Translations under genes and position numbers: made by a program
The notes under the pieces: generated by a model
Told to the model about the DNA's origin: nothing
The model's database searches: none
What the model saw: only the letters and a program-made list of their open reading frames with translations
NCBI GenBank assembly: GCA_934177555.1
Contig: CAKPPL010000021.1
Location: forward strand, 1 to 16,491
DNA: 16,491 bases
Origin: an uncultured Clostridia bacterium
GTDB lineage: Bacteria > Bacillota > Clostridia > TANB77 > CAG-508
Direction of reading: 5' to 3'
Shown: positions 7,570 through 14,205 of the stretch, in pieces
Layout of the letters: every line of letters begins with the position of its first letter
Position numbering within the stretch: position 1 is the stretch's first letter

Positions 7570-7986
7570 CTATTTAACTATAGTATATTTTGAACTGTAA
7601 TATTTGTCTTGAATTTTTAAGTTTACATCAATTTCTTTGGTATCTTTGTTATAATAAAATTCACATGTTTCAACATTTCTGCATATTTTTACATTATTTC
7701 TATATATTGTATTATTTTCATATTTATATTGATTTCCACTTTTTCCAAATATTATATATTTTTTACCTGAATCAATTTCTCTTACTGTATTTCCATTCAT
7801 GTTTATTTCTTCTGTAAAATAGCTTGTAAATTTTGTATATTCAGTATCTGCTATTGTGTTTGATTTTACTTGATCCACATTTTTGTAAAAATATGTTGTC
7901 ATTCTTGTAACAAGTACAACTACAACAGTAAATGCTAATACATATATCATTATTGCTGTTATTGTTACACCTCTTTCAGATTTCAT
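7570..7986 (-). CDS. minor-pilin-like protein with class III-type leader
   Basis: The 138-aa protein starts MKSERGVTITAIMIYVL: a short charged leader ending in Gly6, then a hydrophobic helix (about 7-30), the layout cleaved and methylated by prepilin peptidase. The fifth residue after the cleavage site is Ala, not the usual Glu. The C-terminal part is a small predicted beta-rich domain with lysines, tyrosines and two cysteines, C102 and C108, that could form a disulfide. A GGAGG precedes ATG 7986. The gene sits between pilD and pilB. A role as priming minor pilin (pseudopilin-like) is inferred from leader and context; the globular part matches no family I recognise. Confidence 0.85.
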   Translation of the reverse strand: MKSERGVTITAIMIYVLAFTVVVVLVTRMTTYFYKNVDQVKSNTIADTEYTKFTSYFTEEINMNGNTVREIDSGKKYIIFGKSGNQYKYENNTIYRNNVKICRNVETCEFYYNKDTKEIDVNLKIQDKYYSSKYTIVK

Positions 7987-8004
7987 GCTTTTCCTCCACT
8001 TTAA

Positions 8005-8814
8005 TTATAAATAGTAATAATTAGTTAATATTGTCATTATTAAAAGTACTATAATATTACTTGCTCCTATGAAAAAACCTATTGGTATTTCTTTAAATGT
8101 AATCTTTTTGTTTATTGCATTTTTCTTACTTATTTTTCTCATTAGTGCATAAATTAATATTGCTATTGCAGACATTACTACAGTCATTGTAAATATTTCT
8201 ATTTCTGTAAAAATTAATATTATATTTAATAATATTAATATATTGATTAAATAACTTTCTTTAGCACATCTACGTATTAGATATGTATCTATTGCTAATA
8301 ATATTATATATATGCCTAAATATATGGCATATCTATATATATTAGTTGGCTCTACTGTATATAGATATATCATATATATTATTGATATGATTATTCCATA
8401 TGCAAGTACTTTTTTATCTATTTTTATATATTCTTTATCTATACCAGATATTAATATTATTGCTGTTAAATATAGTACTGTAAAGGCAAATACTCCTAAT
8501 GTTTGAAGATTTATATGATAAGCATCTATTTTTAAAGCTATTGCTAGTACTACAAATGATATTCCACCTAATAATTCTAGTAATAAATATCTTATTCTTA
8601 TTTTTTGTTTACAACTTTTACATTTTCCACCTAAACATATATAACTTAATATTGGTATTAATTCAAAAAATCCTAATTTGTGATTACAATTAGGACAATA
8701 TGAGTGTTTTTTTACTATATCTATATTTTTAGGAATTCTATAAACTGCTAATGTGTAAAAACTTCCAAATACTGTTCCTATTATAAATATTATTACATAT
8801 AAAAATATGTTCAT
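8005..8814 (-). CDS. pilD: prepilin peptidase / N-methyltransferase PilD
   Basis: PilD is the membrane aspartic protease that removes the prepilin leader and N-methylates the new N-terminus. The 269-aa, highly hydrophobic protein starts with GTVFGSFYTLAVYRIP (13-28). It has the paired zinc cysteines CPNC (40-43) and CKSC (65-68) and about seven or eight hydrophobic segments. The first catalytic Asp is D126 in LISGIDKEYI. The second catalytic Asp normally lies in a GxGD motif. The corresponding stretch here appears to be CAKESYLINILILL (183-196), with no Asp; the nearest is D176, further upstream. The C-terminal EIPIGFFIGASN resembles the family's last helix. AAGGAA precedes the ATG. Identity is secure from the N-terminal domain and operon; activity is less certain. 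Confidence 0.93.
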   Translation of the reverse strand: MNIFLYVIIFIIGTVFGSFYTLAVYRIPKNIDIVKKHSYCPNCNHKLGFFELIPILSYICLGGKCKSCKQKIRIRYLLLELLGGISFVVLAIALKIDAYHINLQTLGVFAFTVLYLTAIILISGIDKEYIKIDKKVLAYGIIISIIYMIYLYTVEPTNIYRYAIYLGIYIILLAIDTYLIRRCAKESYLINILILLNIILIFTEIEIFTMTVVMSAIAILIYALMRKISKKNAINKKITFKEIPIGFFIGASNIIVLLIMTILTNYYYL

Positions 8815-8846
8815 TTCCTTGCCTTTCTTTTTTGTTTTATATTATT

Positions 8847-8878
8847 TCAGGCATATACCGGAATTTGTATATGCCTGA
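8847..8878 (-). other. perfect 12-bp hairpin after the pilin genes, no U-tract
   Basis: TCAGGCATATAC (8847-8858) and GTATATGCCTGA (8867-8878) form a perfect 12-bp stem with an 8-nt loop between the last pilin and pilD. Neither strand has a U-run after the stem, so it is not a classical terminator. It may be a transcript-stabilising or processing hairpin that keeps pilin mRNA abundant relative to downstream machinery genes (inference). Confidence 0.6.
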
Positions 8879-8898
8879 TGATTTGCTAAGTATTGCTA

Positions 8899-9441
8899 CT
8901 AACTATTTGCATTTATTTGCTCTTGTGATAATCCTACTGTTTTTACTGGTGCTACATATGATACACCTGTTGTTGTAAGATTTATTGTTGATTCTAATTT
9001 TGCGTATTTATTATTTGTTGATGCTGTTTTTGGATCTAAACTGAATTTTGCATCTGTATATGTAATTGTTATTTTTGTTGCACCTGTTGTTGTCCATGTT
9101 ACATGATATCCACTATCTGCTGTTCCATATTCTGTTGCTCCATCTGTTACAGCTAAATCTAATTCTTTTGCTACTGTTGCAGCTAATTTAGCAACATGTG
9201 CACTTGGTTGATATCCATTATCTGTTGACATTTTTATTCTTGCTTCTGTATTTAATGTATTATATGCTAATCCCATTTTATCTACAACTTCACCTTCTGT
9301 GTTTGCAGCTTGAGATTTTTGTGCATTTGTTATTATTCCATTATCTCCTGTTAGCATAGCTATTGATGTTCCTGCTAATATTAATAGTACTACTATAGTT
9401 ACTACTAATGCAATTAAAGTTATACCTTTTTGATTTCTCAT
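8899..9441 (-). CDS. type IV pilin paralogue (third of three)
   Basis: The 180-aa prepilin begins MRNQKG, cleaved after Gly6, then ITLIALVVTIVVLLILAGTS, a hydrophobic helix at residues 7-30 that forms the fibre core. The +5 residue is Ala instead of Glu. The stretch to about residue 60, including LTGDNGIITNAQKSQ, is nearly identical to the two upstream paralogues. The rest diverges: a Thr/Ala-rich globular domain, then a conserved late motif, INLTTTGVSYVA. It lacks the basic RKVK tail of the other two and ends GLSQEQINANS. No cysteines are present. AAGGGAG precedes ATG 9441. The leader and pilus operon make pilin identity firm; which copy is the major subunit cannot be told. Confidence 0.93.
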   Translation of the reverse strand: MRNQKGITLIALVVTIVVLLILAGTSIAMLTGDNGIITNAQKSQAANTEGEVVDKMGLAYNTLNTEARIKMSTDNGYQPSAHVAKLAATVAKELDLAVTDGATEYGTADSGYHVTWTTTGATKITITYTDAKFSLDPKTASTNNKYAKLESTINLTTTGVSYVAPVKTVGLSQEQINANS

Positions 9442-9477
9442 TTTTGTTTTTCTCCCTTCGAATTTAATTCATTTTTT

Positions 9478-10014
9478 TTATTTTACTTTTCTTGATGTTA
9501 CACTATAACTTGCACCTGTTGTAGTAAGATTTATTGTTGCTTTCATACATGGATATAAGTTATTGCTTCCTTCTGCTGTACTAGATGCTAAAGCAAATTT
9601 TGAATCACCATATACAATTACTATTTGTGATGTTTTATCAGTTTCATTTACTGTATATGTTACATGATATTTTCCATCTGTTATAGGATCTGTTGCTTCA
9701 GATACAGCTGTTGGTGCTGTTGCACCTAATTCATTTGCAACTAATGTTGCTAATGCTAGTGTTTTATCTGGTGCACTTGGTTGATATCCATTTGTTACAG
9801 ACATTTGTACTTTTGTTTCTGTATTTAATGTGTTATAAGCTAATCCCATTTTGTCTAATACTTCACCTTCTGTATTTGAAGCTTGTGATTTTTGTGCATT
9901 TGTTATTATTCCATTATCTCCTGTTAACATAGCTATTGATGTTCCTGCTAATATTAATAGTACTACTATAGTTACTACTAATGCAATTAAAGTTATACCT
10001 TTTTGATTTCTCAT
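9478..10014 (-). CDS. type IV pilin paralogue (second of three)
   Basis: The 178-aa prepilin has the same leader MRNQKG, the same +5 Ala and the same hydrophobic helix (7-30) as its neighbours. Identity with the third copy runs to about residue 62, through MGLAYNTLNTE. The globular part differs, containing a Thr/Asp-rich stretch (residues ~100-130), VIVYGDSKFAL, a single cysteine in NLYPCMKATINL and the late motif TTTGASY. It ends SRKVK. AAGGGAG lies nine bases before ATG 10014. Only 36 bp separate its stop codon from the next pilin start, so the copies are co-transcribed. Confidence 0.93.
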   Translation of the reverse strand: MRNQKGITLIALVVTIVVLLILAGTSIAMLTGDNGIITNAQKSQASNTEGEVLDKMGLAYNTLNTETKVQMSVTNGYQPSAPDKTLALATLVANELGATAPTAVSEATDPITDGKYHVTYTVNETDKTSQIVIVYGDSKFALASSTAEGSNNLYPCMKATINLTTTGASYSVTSRKVK

Positions 10015-10049
10015 TTTTATTTTTCTCCCTTCGAATTTAATTCATTTTT

Positions 10050-10592
10050 TTATTTTACTTTTCTTTCTGGTTGTGCTGTATATGAAATTCCTGTTGTTGT
10101 AAGTGTTATTTCTCCTCTTACAGCTGGATATAAATTGTTTTCGCCTGCAGTTTTTTCAGAATTTAAAGCAAATTTTGAATCACCATAAACCATAACAATT
10201 TTTCCTGTTGTTGTTGAGTAATATACATGGTATCCATCTGTTACACTATCAGCACTTGTAGCTGGTATTCCTGCTGTTGTTGAATCTGTTGCAGATGTTA
10301 ATCCAAGTTCTTTTGCTACTGTTAAAGCTAATTCAGCAACATGTGTTGCATCACTTGGTTGATATCCATTATTTGTTGACATCTTTATTCTTGCTTCTGT
10401 ATAAGCAGTATTATAAGCAAGACTCATTTTGTCTATTACTTCACCTTCTGTATTTGAAGCTTGTGATTTTTGTGCATTTGTTATTATTCCATTGTCTCCT
10501 GTTAACATAGCTATTGATGTTCCAGCTAATATTAATAATACAACGATTGTAACAACTAATGCAATTAATGTTATACCTTTTTGATTTTTCAC
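10050..10592 (-). CDS. type IV pilin paralogue (first of three), GTG start
   Basis: The 180-aa prepilin starts at GTG 10592 with AAAGGAGAG seven bases upstream; no ATG is available nearby in frame. Leader MKNQKG, then the shared hydrophobic helix with Ala at +5. The stem is shared with the other copies to about residue 50. The globular domain has its own sequence with VMVYGDSKFALNSEK, NLYPAVRGEITLTTTG and a basic ERKVK end. Its leader region (10593-10687) differs from those of the other copies and contains two small hairpins. Being first in the array, it may be the main subunit, but this is a guess. Confidence 0.92.
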   Translation of the reverse strand: MKNQKGITLIALVVTIVVLLILAGTSIAMLTGDNGIITNAQKSQASNTEGEVIDKMSLAYNTAYTEARIKMSTNNGYQPSDATHVAELALTVAKELGLTSATDSTTAGIPATSADSVTDGYHVYYSTTTGKIVMVYGDSKFALNSEKTAGENNLYPAVRGEITLTTTGISYTAQPERKVK

Positions 10593-10638
10593 TGTGTTTC
10601 TCTCCTTTCATTTTTCTTATTTGTATATTAAAATTTTA

Positions 10639-10671
10639 ATAACTTTGTTATAGATAATTAAAATATTATCT
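10639..10671 (-). other. paired small hairpins in the leader of the first pilin gene
   Basis: In the 95-bp gap before the first pilin gene, AGATAAT/ATTATCT (10652-10658 with 10665-10671) and ATAAC/GTTAT (10639-10643 with 10647-10651) form two adjacent perfect but A+T-rich stems. No U-tract follows, so termination is unlikely. No convincing internal promoter was found in this gap. Confidence 0.35.
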
Positions 10672-10687
10672 TTTGTTTATTGTTCTT

Positions 10688-11101
10688 TTATTTGCTTGAA
10701 CCATTCTCAAATAATGATCCTCCAGAATTACTTGTTGAACTACCTGTTTCTGTAGTATTTGATGTATTTCCTGAATCTGTTCCAGTACTTGCACCTTCTG
10801 TAGTAACTGGTGCTATATATGCTGCAAATGGATTTGATTTTCCTGGTTTATAATCATTTGTTTTTTGATAATTTTCCAAATCTTGTGCTGTGATTTCATA
10901 TGTTTTTATTATATCATTTGAGTCATCTTCTACAACTGCATTTAATTGAGCTTGTATATCTTGACTTGGTGAATATTCTTCAACTTCTGGAATCACTTTA
11001 TTTGATGGAATAAAATTATATAATCCAACACTTAATAGTAACATTATTGCTAAACATACTAGAAGTGCTATAATTATTTCTCTAATTATAACTTTTGTCA
11101 T
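10688..11101 (-). CDS. small membrane-anchored pilus protein, PilP-like by position
   Basis: The 137-aa protein has one membrane helix (about 8-30, IIIALLVCLAIMLLLSVGLY) and an extracytoplasmic remainder. Residues 85-97 contain YKPGKSNPFAAYI, reminiscent of the R-D/N-P-F motif shared by PilP and GspC. The last 30 residues are a Ser/Thr/Gly/Asn-rich low-complexity tail. It lies directly after pilO, where Gram-negative pilMNOPQ operons place pilP. Known PilP proteins are lipoproteins that contact the PilQ secretin; here there is no lipobox and no pilQ. A PilP-like alignment-complex role is inference from order and the NPF motif. It starts 21 bases after the pilO stop codon, and a purine-rich AAAGGAG precedes ATG 11101. 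Confidence 0.8.
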   Translation of the reverse strand: MTKVIIREIIIALLVCLAIMLLLSVGLYNFIPSNKVIPEVEEYSPSQDIQAQLNAVVEDDSNDIIKTYEITAQDLENYQKTNDYKPGKSNPFAAYIAPVTTEGASTGTDSGNTSNTTETGSSTSNSGGSLFENGSSK

Positions 11102-11122
11102 AAATTCTACTCCTTTCTATCA

Positions 11123-11896
11123 TTAATTTGTAGTATTTGTTGTGTTTGTTGTATTTGTAGTGTTTGTTGTATTCGAACTTGTCGTTGTATTGTTATTTGT
11201 TGTATTTGAACTTGTTGTTGTATTGTTATTTGTTGTAGTATTACCATTTGTAGTTGTATTAGAATTTCCATCTTGTTGTCCATTTATTGTGCTTGACATT
11301 ATATCATCTGCATTTGATATATTAAGTTTAATATCTTTGCATGTAAATGTTCCTACTAATTCATCATCTTTAGAACCTGCTACAAGTTTGAAATTTTCTA
11401 TTTTAAATACTAAGCTAGAATCTCTTTCTATATCATATAAGAAATCTGTAATTTGTATATATCCACCTGTTACCGTAAAGTTCAAGTTATATGTTTTTGT
11501 TACTGCATTATTTACTGTAATATCTATTTTTAAGTCTATCCCTTCTTTAGTTGCATAATTACCTACTGTAACCCATATTTTTTCCATTTCATATTCTTGT
11601 ATTTTACTTAATGGTAATCCATTTTCATCTACGCCTAATGCTAATACTTGGTCATAGCTTTCTTTTTCTGTAGTTAATTTTTTATATGCTGCTTCCAATA
11701 AAGCAATATTTTGAGGATATTCTTTATTTTTTAAATCTGATGCTATTTTAATTTTTTTATCTAATTTGTCATTTTCTTCTTTTATTGCTGGAATACTATT
11801 AACTTGTATCCCTGCCATCATTACACCATAAATTGATGTATATACAGCTAATGCAAATAGAATAATTGTTAATAATCCTAGTAATAATTTTCTCAT
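11123..11896 (-). CDS. pilO: type IV pilus alignment protein PilO-like, with Asn/Thr-rich tail
   Basis: PilO is a bitopic membrane protein that pairs with PilN in the complex linking PilM to the pilus base. The 257-aa protein has one N-terminal membrane helix (about 5-30), a coiled-coil-like segment (about 36-85) and a small alpha/beta domain (about 105-193) with GGYIQITDFLYDIERDSSLV, typical of PilO. From residue 211 to the end it is almost only Asn, Thr and Ser. Its ATG overlaps the stop codon of the preceding pilM-pilN gene (ATGA, 11893-11896), indicating coupled translation. PilO identity rests on topology, the conserved segment and gene order; the tail is an addition to the family's usual length of about 200. 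Confidence 0.88.
   Translation of the reverse strand: MRKLLLGLLTIILFALAVYTSIYGVMMAGIQVNSIPAIKEENDKLDKKIKIASDLKNKEYPQNIALLEAAYKKLTTEKESYDQVLALGVDENGLPLSKIQEYEMEKIWVTVGNYATKEGIDLKIDITVNNAVTKTYNLNFTVTGGYIQITDFLYDIERDSSLVFKIENFKLVAGSKDDELVGTFTCKDIKLNISNADDIMSSTINGQQDGNSNTTTNGNTTTNNNTTTSSNTTNNNTTTSSNTTNTTNTTNTTNTTN
11126..11266 (-). repeat. in-frame tandem repeats encoding the Asn/Thr-rich PilO tail
   Basis: Two adjacent 33-bp units (11198-11230 and 11165-11197) differ at two positions and encode NNNTTTSSNTT twice. They are followed by five 9-bp units encoding N-T-T. Unit lengths are multiples of three, so copy-number change alters tail length without breaking the frame. Almost every Asn is followed by x-Thr or x-Ser. 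Confidence 0.85.
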
Positions 11897-13512
11897 GGCA
11901 AATCACCTTCTATCGTAACTTTTATAACTCCATCTTGTTTCATACTACTTCCAGAAACAACATTTTGAAGTATATTTTTTGTTTTTAATTTTGTTTTAAA
12001 ATATCCTAAGCCTGGATATTGTTCTGATTGAGCAATTATAACAATATGTTTATCTGTAGTATTTTCTATTGATGTTAATTGAACTGTTTCATCTATTGCA
12101 CTCATTATTTGATTTAATAAATTTGGTATCAAATTTTTACTTGCATTTAAATCACTTATTTTTTTGTTTACTTCTTGTAAATCTGATGTCATTTCTGTAT
12201 ATTGAGTAGCTTTTGTAGTTAAATTAGAAGTATCTGTTTTTATTTTAGCAATTTGTGTGTTTATTTTTGTAGTTACATTGTCAACTTCTTTTTCTTTATT
12301 TTTTATTTGATTTGTTAACAATATTGAGAATGTGTCAAATATAACTATAAATATTAATACTGATACTAAACCTCTTAATGCTCCCATTTCTTTTCTTGAT
12401 AGTTTATCATGAAAATCATTCATATTAAATTTATTTGCTTTATTTTTAGACTTTTTAAACATGTCTTTATTAAAAGATATATTTAATGATCCTTCACTTA
12501 TCAATTTTCTTCTGAAGTTAATTCCTTTTATGCCTTCTCCTAATCCTTGTAAAGCTAATGAAACTGCTGAATTTACTTCTATATAATCTTTTACATTAAT
12601 TTCTTTTCCTAGGCTTGAAATAAAGAAAGGTTTTAATATTTCACATTTTACATGTCCTAAATATTCTTCAAAATATAAGTCGATATTATTTATGCAACAT
12701 AATGTACCTGTTAAATAAATTTTTGTAATTGTTTCTGGTGTTTCATTTATTATTTTTTGTACATTTCCGACTATCTCATATAATGTTGGCATTATATCTG
12801 CTAATGCTTGACTTTCTTCTTCTGTTAGTTCTTGTTGCATCGTTTCTGCTGTATATATTGTAGTATTTTGACATATTTCATATGATTTTGCATATGAATT
12901 TTCTCTTTCATTAATTTTTTCTAATATTTCTGTACTACCCATATCTAATGTTGCAACATTAAATACATTTCCATCAATTACTGTTGTTACAGTTGTGTTA
13001 TTTTCCATATTTATTATTAGAGCATTTTCTTTTGGTGGCAAATTCATTATATTGGCTATACTCATAGAAACAGGTGTTATTTCTGTAACTTTATATCCTG
13101 AAAATGTATCTTCTATATTTTGTAAATCTGTTTTACTTGCACTAATATTAATTACTTTTAATTGTTCTTTTTTTTCTGTATCATTTACAATAGCATATTT
13201 TGTTTCTAAGGAATTTACATTATATCCTCTTTTTGAGCAATATGATTCAAATTCTAATTTTATTGATTTTTCTAAATCTTTTTTATTTAATAGTGCAAAC
13301 ATATTAAAATATTGATATGATTCATTTTTTAAGTTTACACTAATTGGTGTTTTTGCACTATTGGTTTCTTCTACTATTTGTTCTATTGCTTTATATATGT
13401 CAGAATAAAATTTAATTCCAAATGAGTCAACTTTGATTTGTTGCTTATTTTTAGTTACTTTTGCATACTTTATTAGATTATCTTCGACATATAATCCTAA
13501 ATAACTTGGCAT
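11893..13512 (-). CDS. pilM: PilM-PilN fusion protein of the type IV pilus alignment complex
   Basis: PilM is a cytoplasmic actin-like ATP-binding protein; PilN is the bitopic membrane protein whose cytoplasmic N-terminus binds PilM. Here both are in one 539-aa chain. Residues 1-328 look like PilM: YLGLYVEDNLIKYAKV (4-19), ALIINMENNTTVTTVIDG (164-181), TKIYLTGT (263-270) and SAVSLALQGLG (315-325). INFRRKL (331-337) follows at the place of PilN's PilM-binding INLLP motif. Then come a basic stretch, a membrane helix (about 379-400), a coiled coil (about 401-460) and a PilN-like C-terminal domain. AAGGAGGA lies just before ATG 13512. It is the promoter-proximal gene of the operon. The frame is open throughout with no hint of a missing stop, so the fusion is probably real. 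Confidence 0.9.
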   Translation of the reverse strand: MPSYLGLYVEDNLIKYAKVTKNKQQIKVDSFGIKFYSDIYKAIEQIVEETNSAKTPISVNLKNESYQYFNMFALLNKKDLEKSIKLEFESYCSKRGYNVNSLETKYAIVNDTEKKEQLKVINISASKTDLQNIEDTFSGYKVTEITPVSMSIANIMNLPPKENALIINMENNTTVTTVIDGNVFNVATLDMGSTEILEKINERENSYAKSYEICQNTTIYTAETMQQELTEEESQALADIMPTLYEIVGNVQKIINETPETITKIYLTGTLCCINNIDLYFEEYLGHVKCEILKPFFISSLGKEINVKDYIEVNSAVSLALQGLGEGIKGINFRRKLISEGSLNISFNKDMFKKSKNKANKFNMNDFHDKLSRKEMGALRGLVSVLIFIVIFDTFSILLTNQIKNKEKEVDNVTTKINTQIAKIKTDTSNLTTKATQYTEMTSDLQEVNKKISDLNASKNLIPNLLNQIMSAIDETVQLTSIENTTDKHIVIIAQSEQYPGLGYFKTKLKTKNILQNVVSGSSMKQDGVIKVTIEGDLP

Positions 13513-13551
13513 TTTATCCTCCTTACATTTTTAATAATTACACTTACTTTT

Positions 13552-13579
13552 ATTTTATCTTTTTTAGACAAAATGTCAA
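13552..13579 (-). promoter_or_regulatory. sigma-A promoter of the type IV pilus operon
   Basis: A perfect TTGACA (13574-13579) and TAAAAT (13552-13557, five of six) are separated by 16 bp on the minus strand. Transcription would start near 13545, leaving a leader of about 33 nt with AAGGAGGA before ATG 13512. It faces away from spoVAC. Confidence 0.78.
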
Positions 13580-13615
13580 TAGCTTTTAGTAAAATGTAAT
13601 CTAATTGTATTTTTT

Positions 13616-13666
13616 GTAATATCGTCGTAATATTAATGTAATATTTTTGTAATATTAATGTAATAT
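13616..13666 (+). repeat. five GTAATAT heptamers at exact 11-bp spacing
   Basis: GTAATAT begins at 13616, 13627, 13638, 13649 and 13660, always 11 bp apart, with 4-bp spacers cgtc, taat, tttt and taat. The last four copies form two 22-bp tandem units differing at one base. The array ends six bases before the spoVA -35 element and lies about 37 bp upstream of the pilus promoter -35 box. One face of the DNA helix would carry the motif. Function is unknown; cooperative regulator binding or DNA bending is inference. Confidence 0.8.
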
Positions 13667-13672
13667 TTTCTT

Positions 13673-13701
13673 GTATATTTCTTCTTTAAATGGAAATAAT
13701 A
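13673..13701 (+). promoter_or_regulatory. forespore (sigma-F/sigma-G-like) promoter of the spoVA operon
   Basis: GTATA (13673-13677) and GGAAATAATA (13692-13701) are separated by 14 bp. The elements fit the Bacillus sigma-F pattern (GYATA, then GGNRANAMTW); the overlapping AATAATA also fits the sigma-G -10 pattern except for its first base. spoVA operons are known to be expressed in the forespore. The predicted start lies near 13708, just before AGGAGG. Confidence 0.6.
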
Positions 13702-13727
13702 TTTATAATATTTTAGGAGGTTAAATT

Positions 13728-14192
13728 ATGAAACCATTAGATTCAAAAAAATATTATCAAAATTATGTAGATAAAAAATCACCAAATTCCCCTATTTTCA
13801 AAAATTGTTTCAATGCTTTTTGGGTTGGTGGGTTAATTTGTACAATAGGACAAATTATAATGGATATTTGCAAATCTCGAGGTATTTCTACAGAATTATC
13901 TGGTACTATTGTTTCTATTATTTTAATTGCTATTAGTGCATTTTTAACAGGTCTTAACATTTTTAATAAAATAGGAAAATTTGCAGGTGCTGGTTCATTA
14001 ATTCCTATTACTGGCTTTGCAAATTCTATAGTTTCACCTGCTATGGAATATAAATCTGAAGGTTATGTTATGGGTGTTGGTGGAAAAATGTTTACTGTTG
14101 CTGGTCCTGTACTTGTGTTTGGTATATCAGCTTCAATAATTGTAGGTCTTGTTTATATAATTTTTAACACTCAATCTATTACATTAGTGTAG
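13728..14192 (+). CDS. spoVAC: stage V sporulation protein SpoVAC
   Basis: SpoVAC is an integral spore inner-membrane protein of the SpoVA channel that moves calcium dipicolinate into the forespore and releases it at germination. In Bacillus it behaves as a mechanosensitive channel. The 154-aa protein begins with a hydrophilic stretch (1-27). About four hydrophobic segments follow, with AFWVGGLICTIGQIIMD (30-46), the family signature GKFAGAGSLIPITGFANSI (83-101) and a C-terminal helix. AGGAGG lies seven bases before the ATG. It is the first gene of the spoVACDE operon, 13 bp before spoVAD. Its signature segments also occur in SpoVAE downstream, consistent with their shared family. Confidence 0.96.
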   Translation: MKPLDSKKYYQNYVDKKSPNSPIFKNCFNAFWVGGLICTIGQIIMDICKSRGISTELSGTIVSIILIAISAFLTGLNIFNKIGKFAGAGSLIPITGFANSIVSPAMEYKSEGYVMGVGGKMFTVAGPVLVFGISASIIVGLVYIIFNTQSITLV

Positions 14193-14205
14193 AAAGGAAG
14201 TTTTT

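Larger units (their letters stand above)
8899..10592 (-). repeat. tandem triplication of the pilin gene
   Basis: Three pilin genes lie head to tail. The 5' part of the third copy together with its upstream leader (about 9291-9489) is nearly identical to that of the second copy (about 9864-10061), including the ribosome binding site and the end of the preceding gene. The first copy shares the coding part (about 10442-10592) but has a different leader and a GTG start. The sequence supports duplication of a gene-plus-trailing-spacer unit, with variation concentrated in the globular domains. Confidence 0.85.

Noticed and set aside
8847..8878. Intrinsic terminator after the pilin genes
   Set aside because: No U-run follows the stem on either strand, and downstream pil genes have no clear promoter of their own.
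11126..11266. Phase-variable repeat switching pilO on and off
   Set aside because: All units are multiples of three bases, so slippage changes length but not frame.
13627..13670. CRISPR-like repeat array
   Set aside because: The units are 11/22 bp, contiguous and without variable spacers; no cas genes are nearby.
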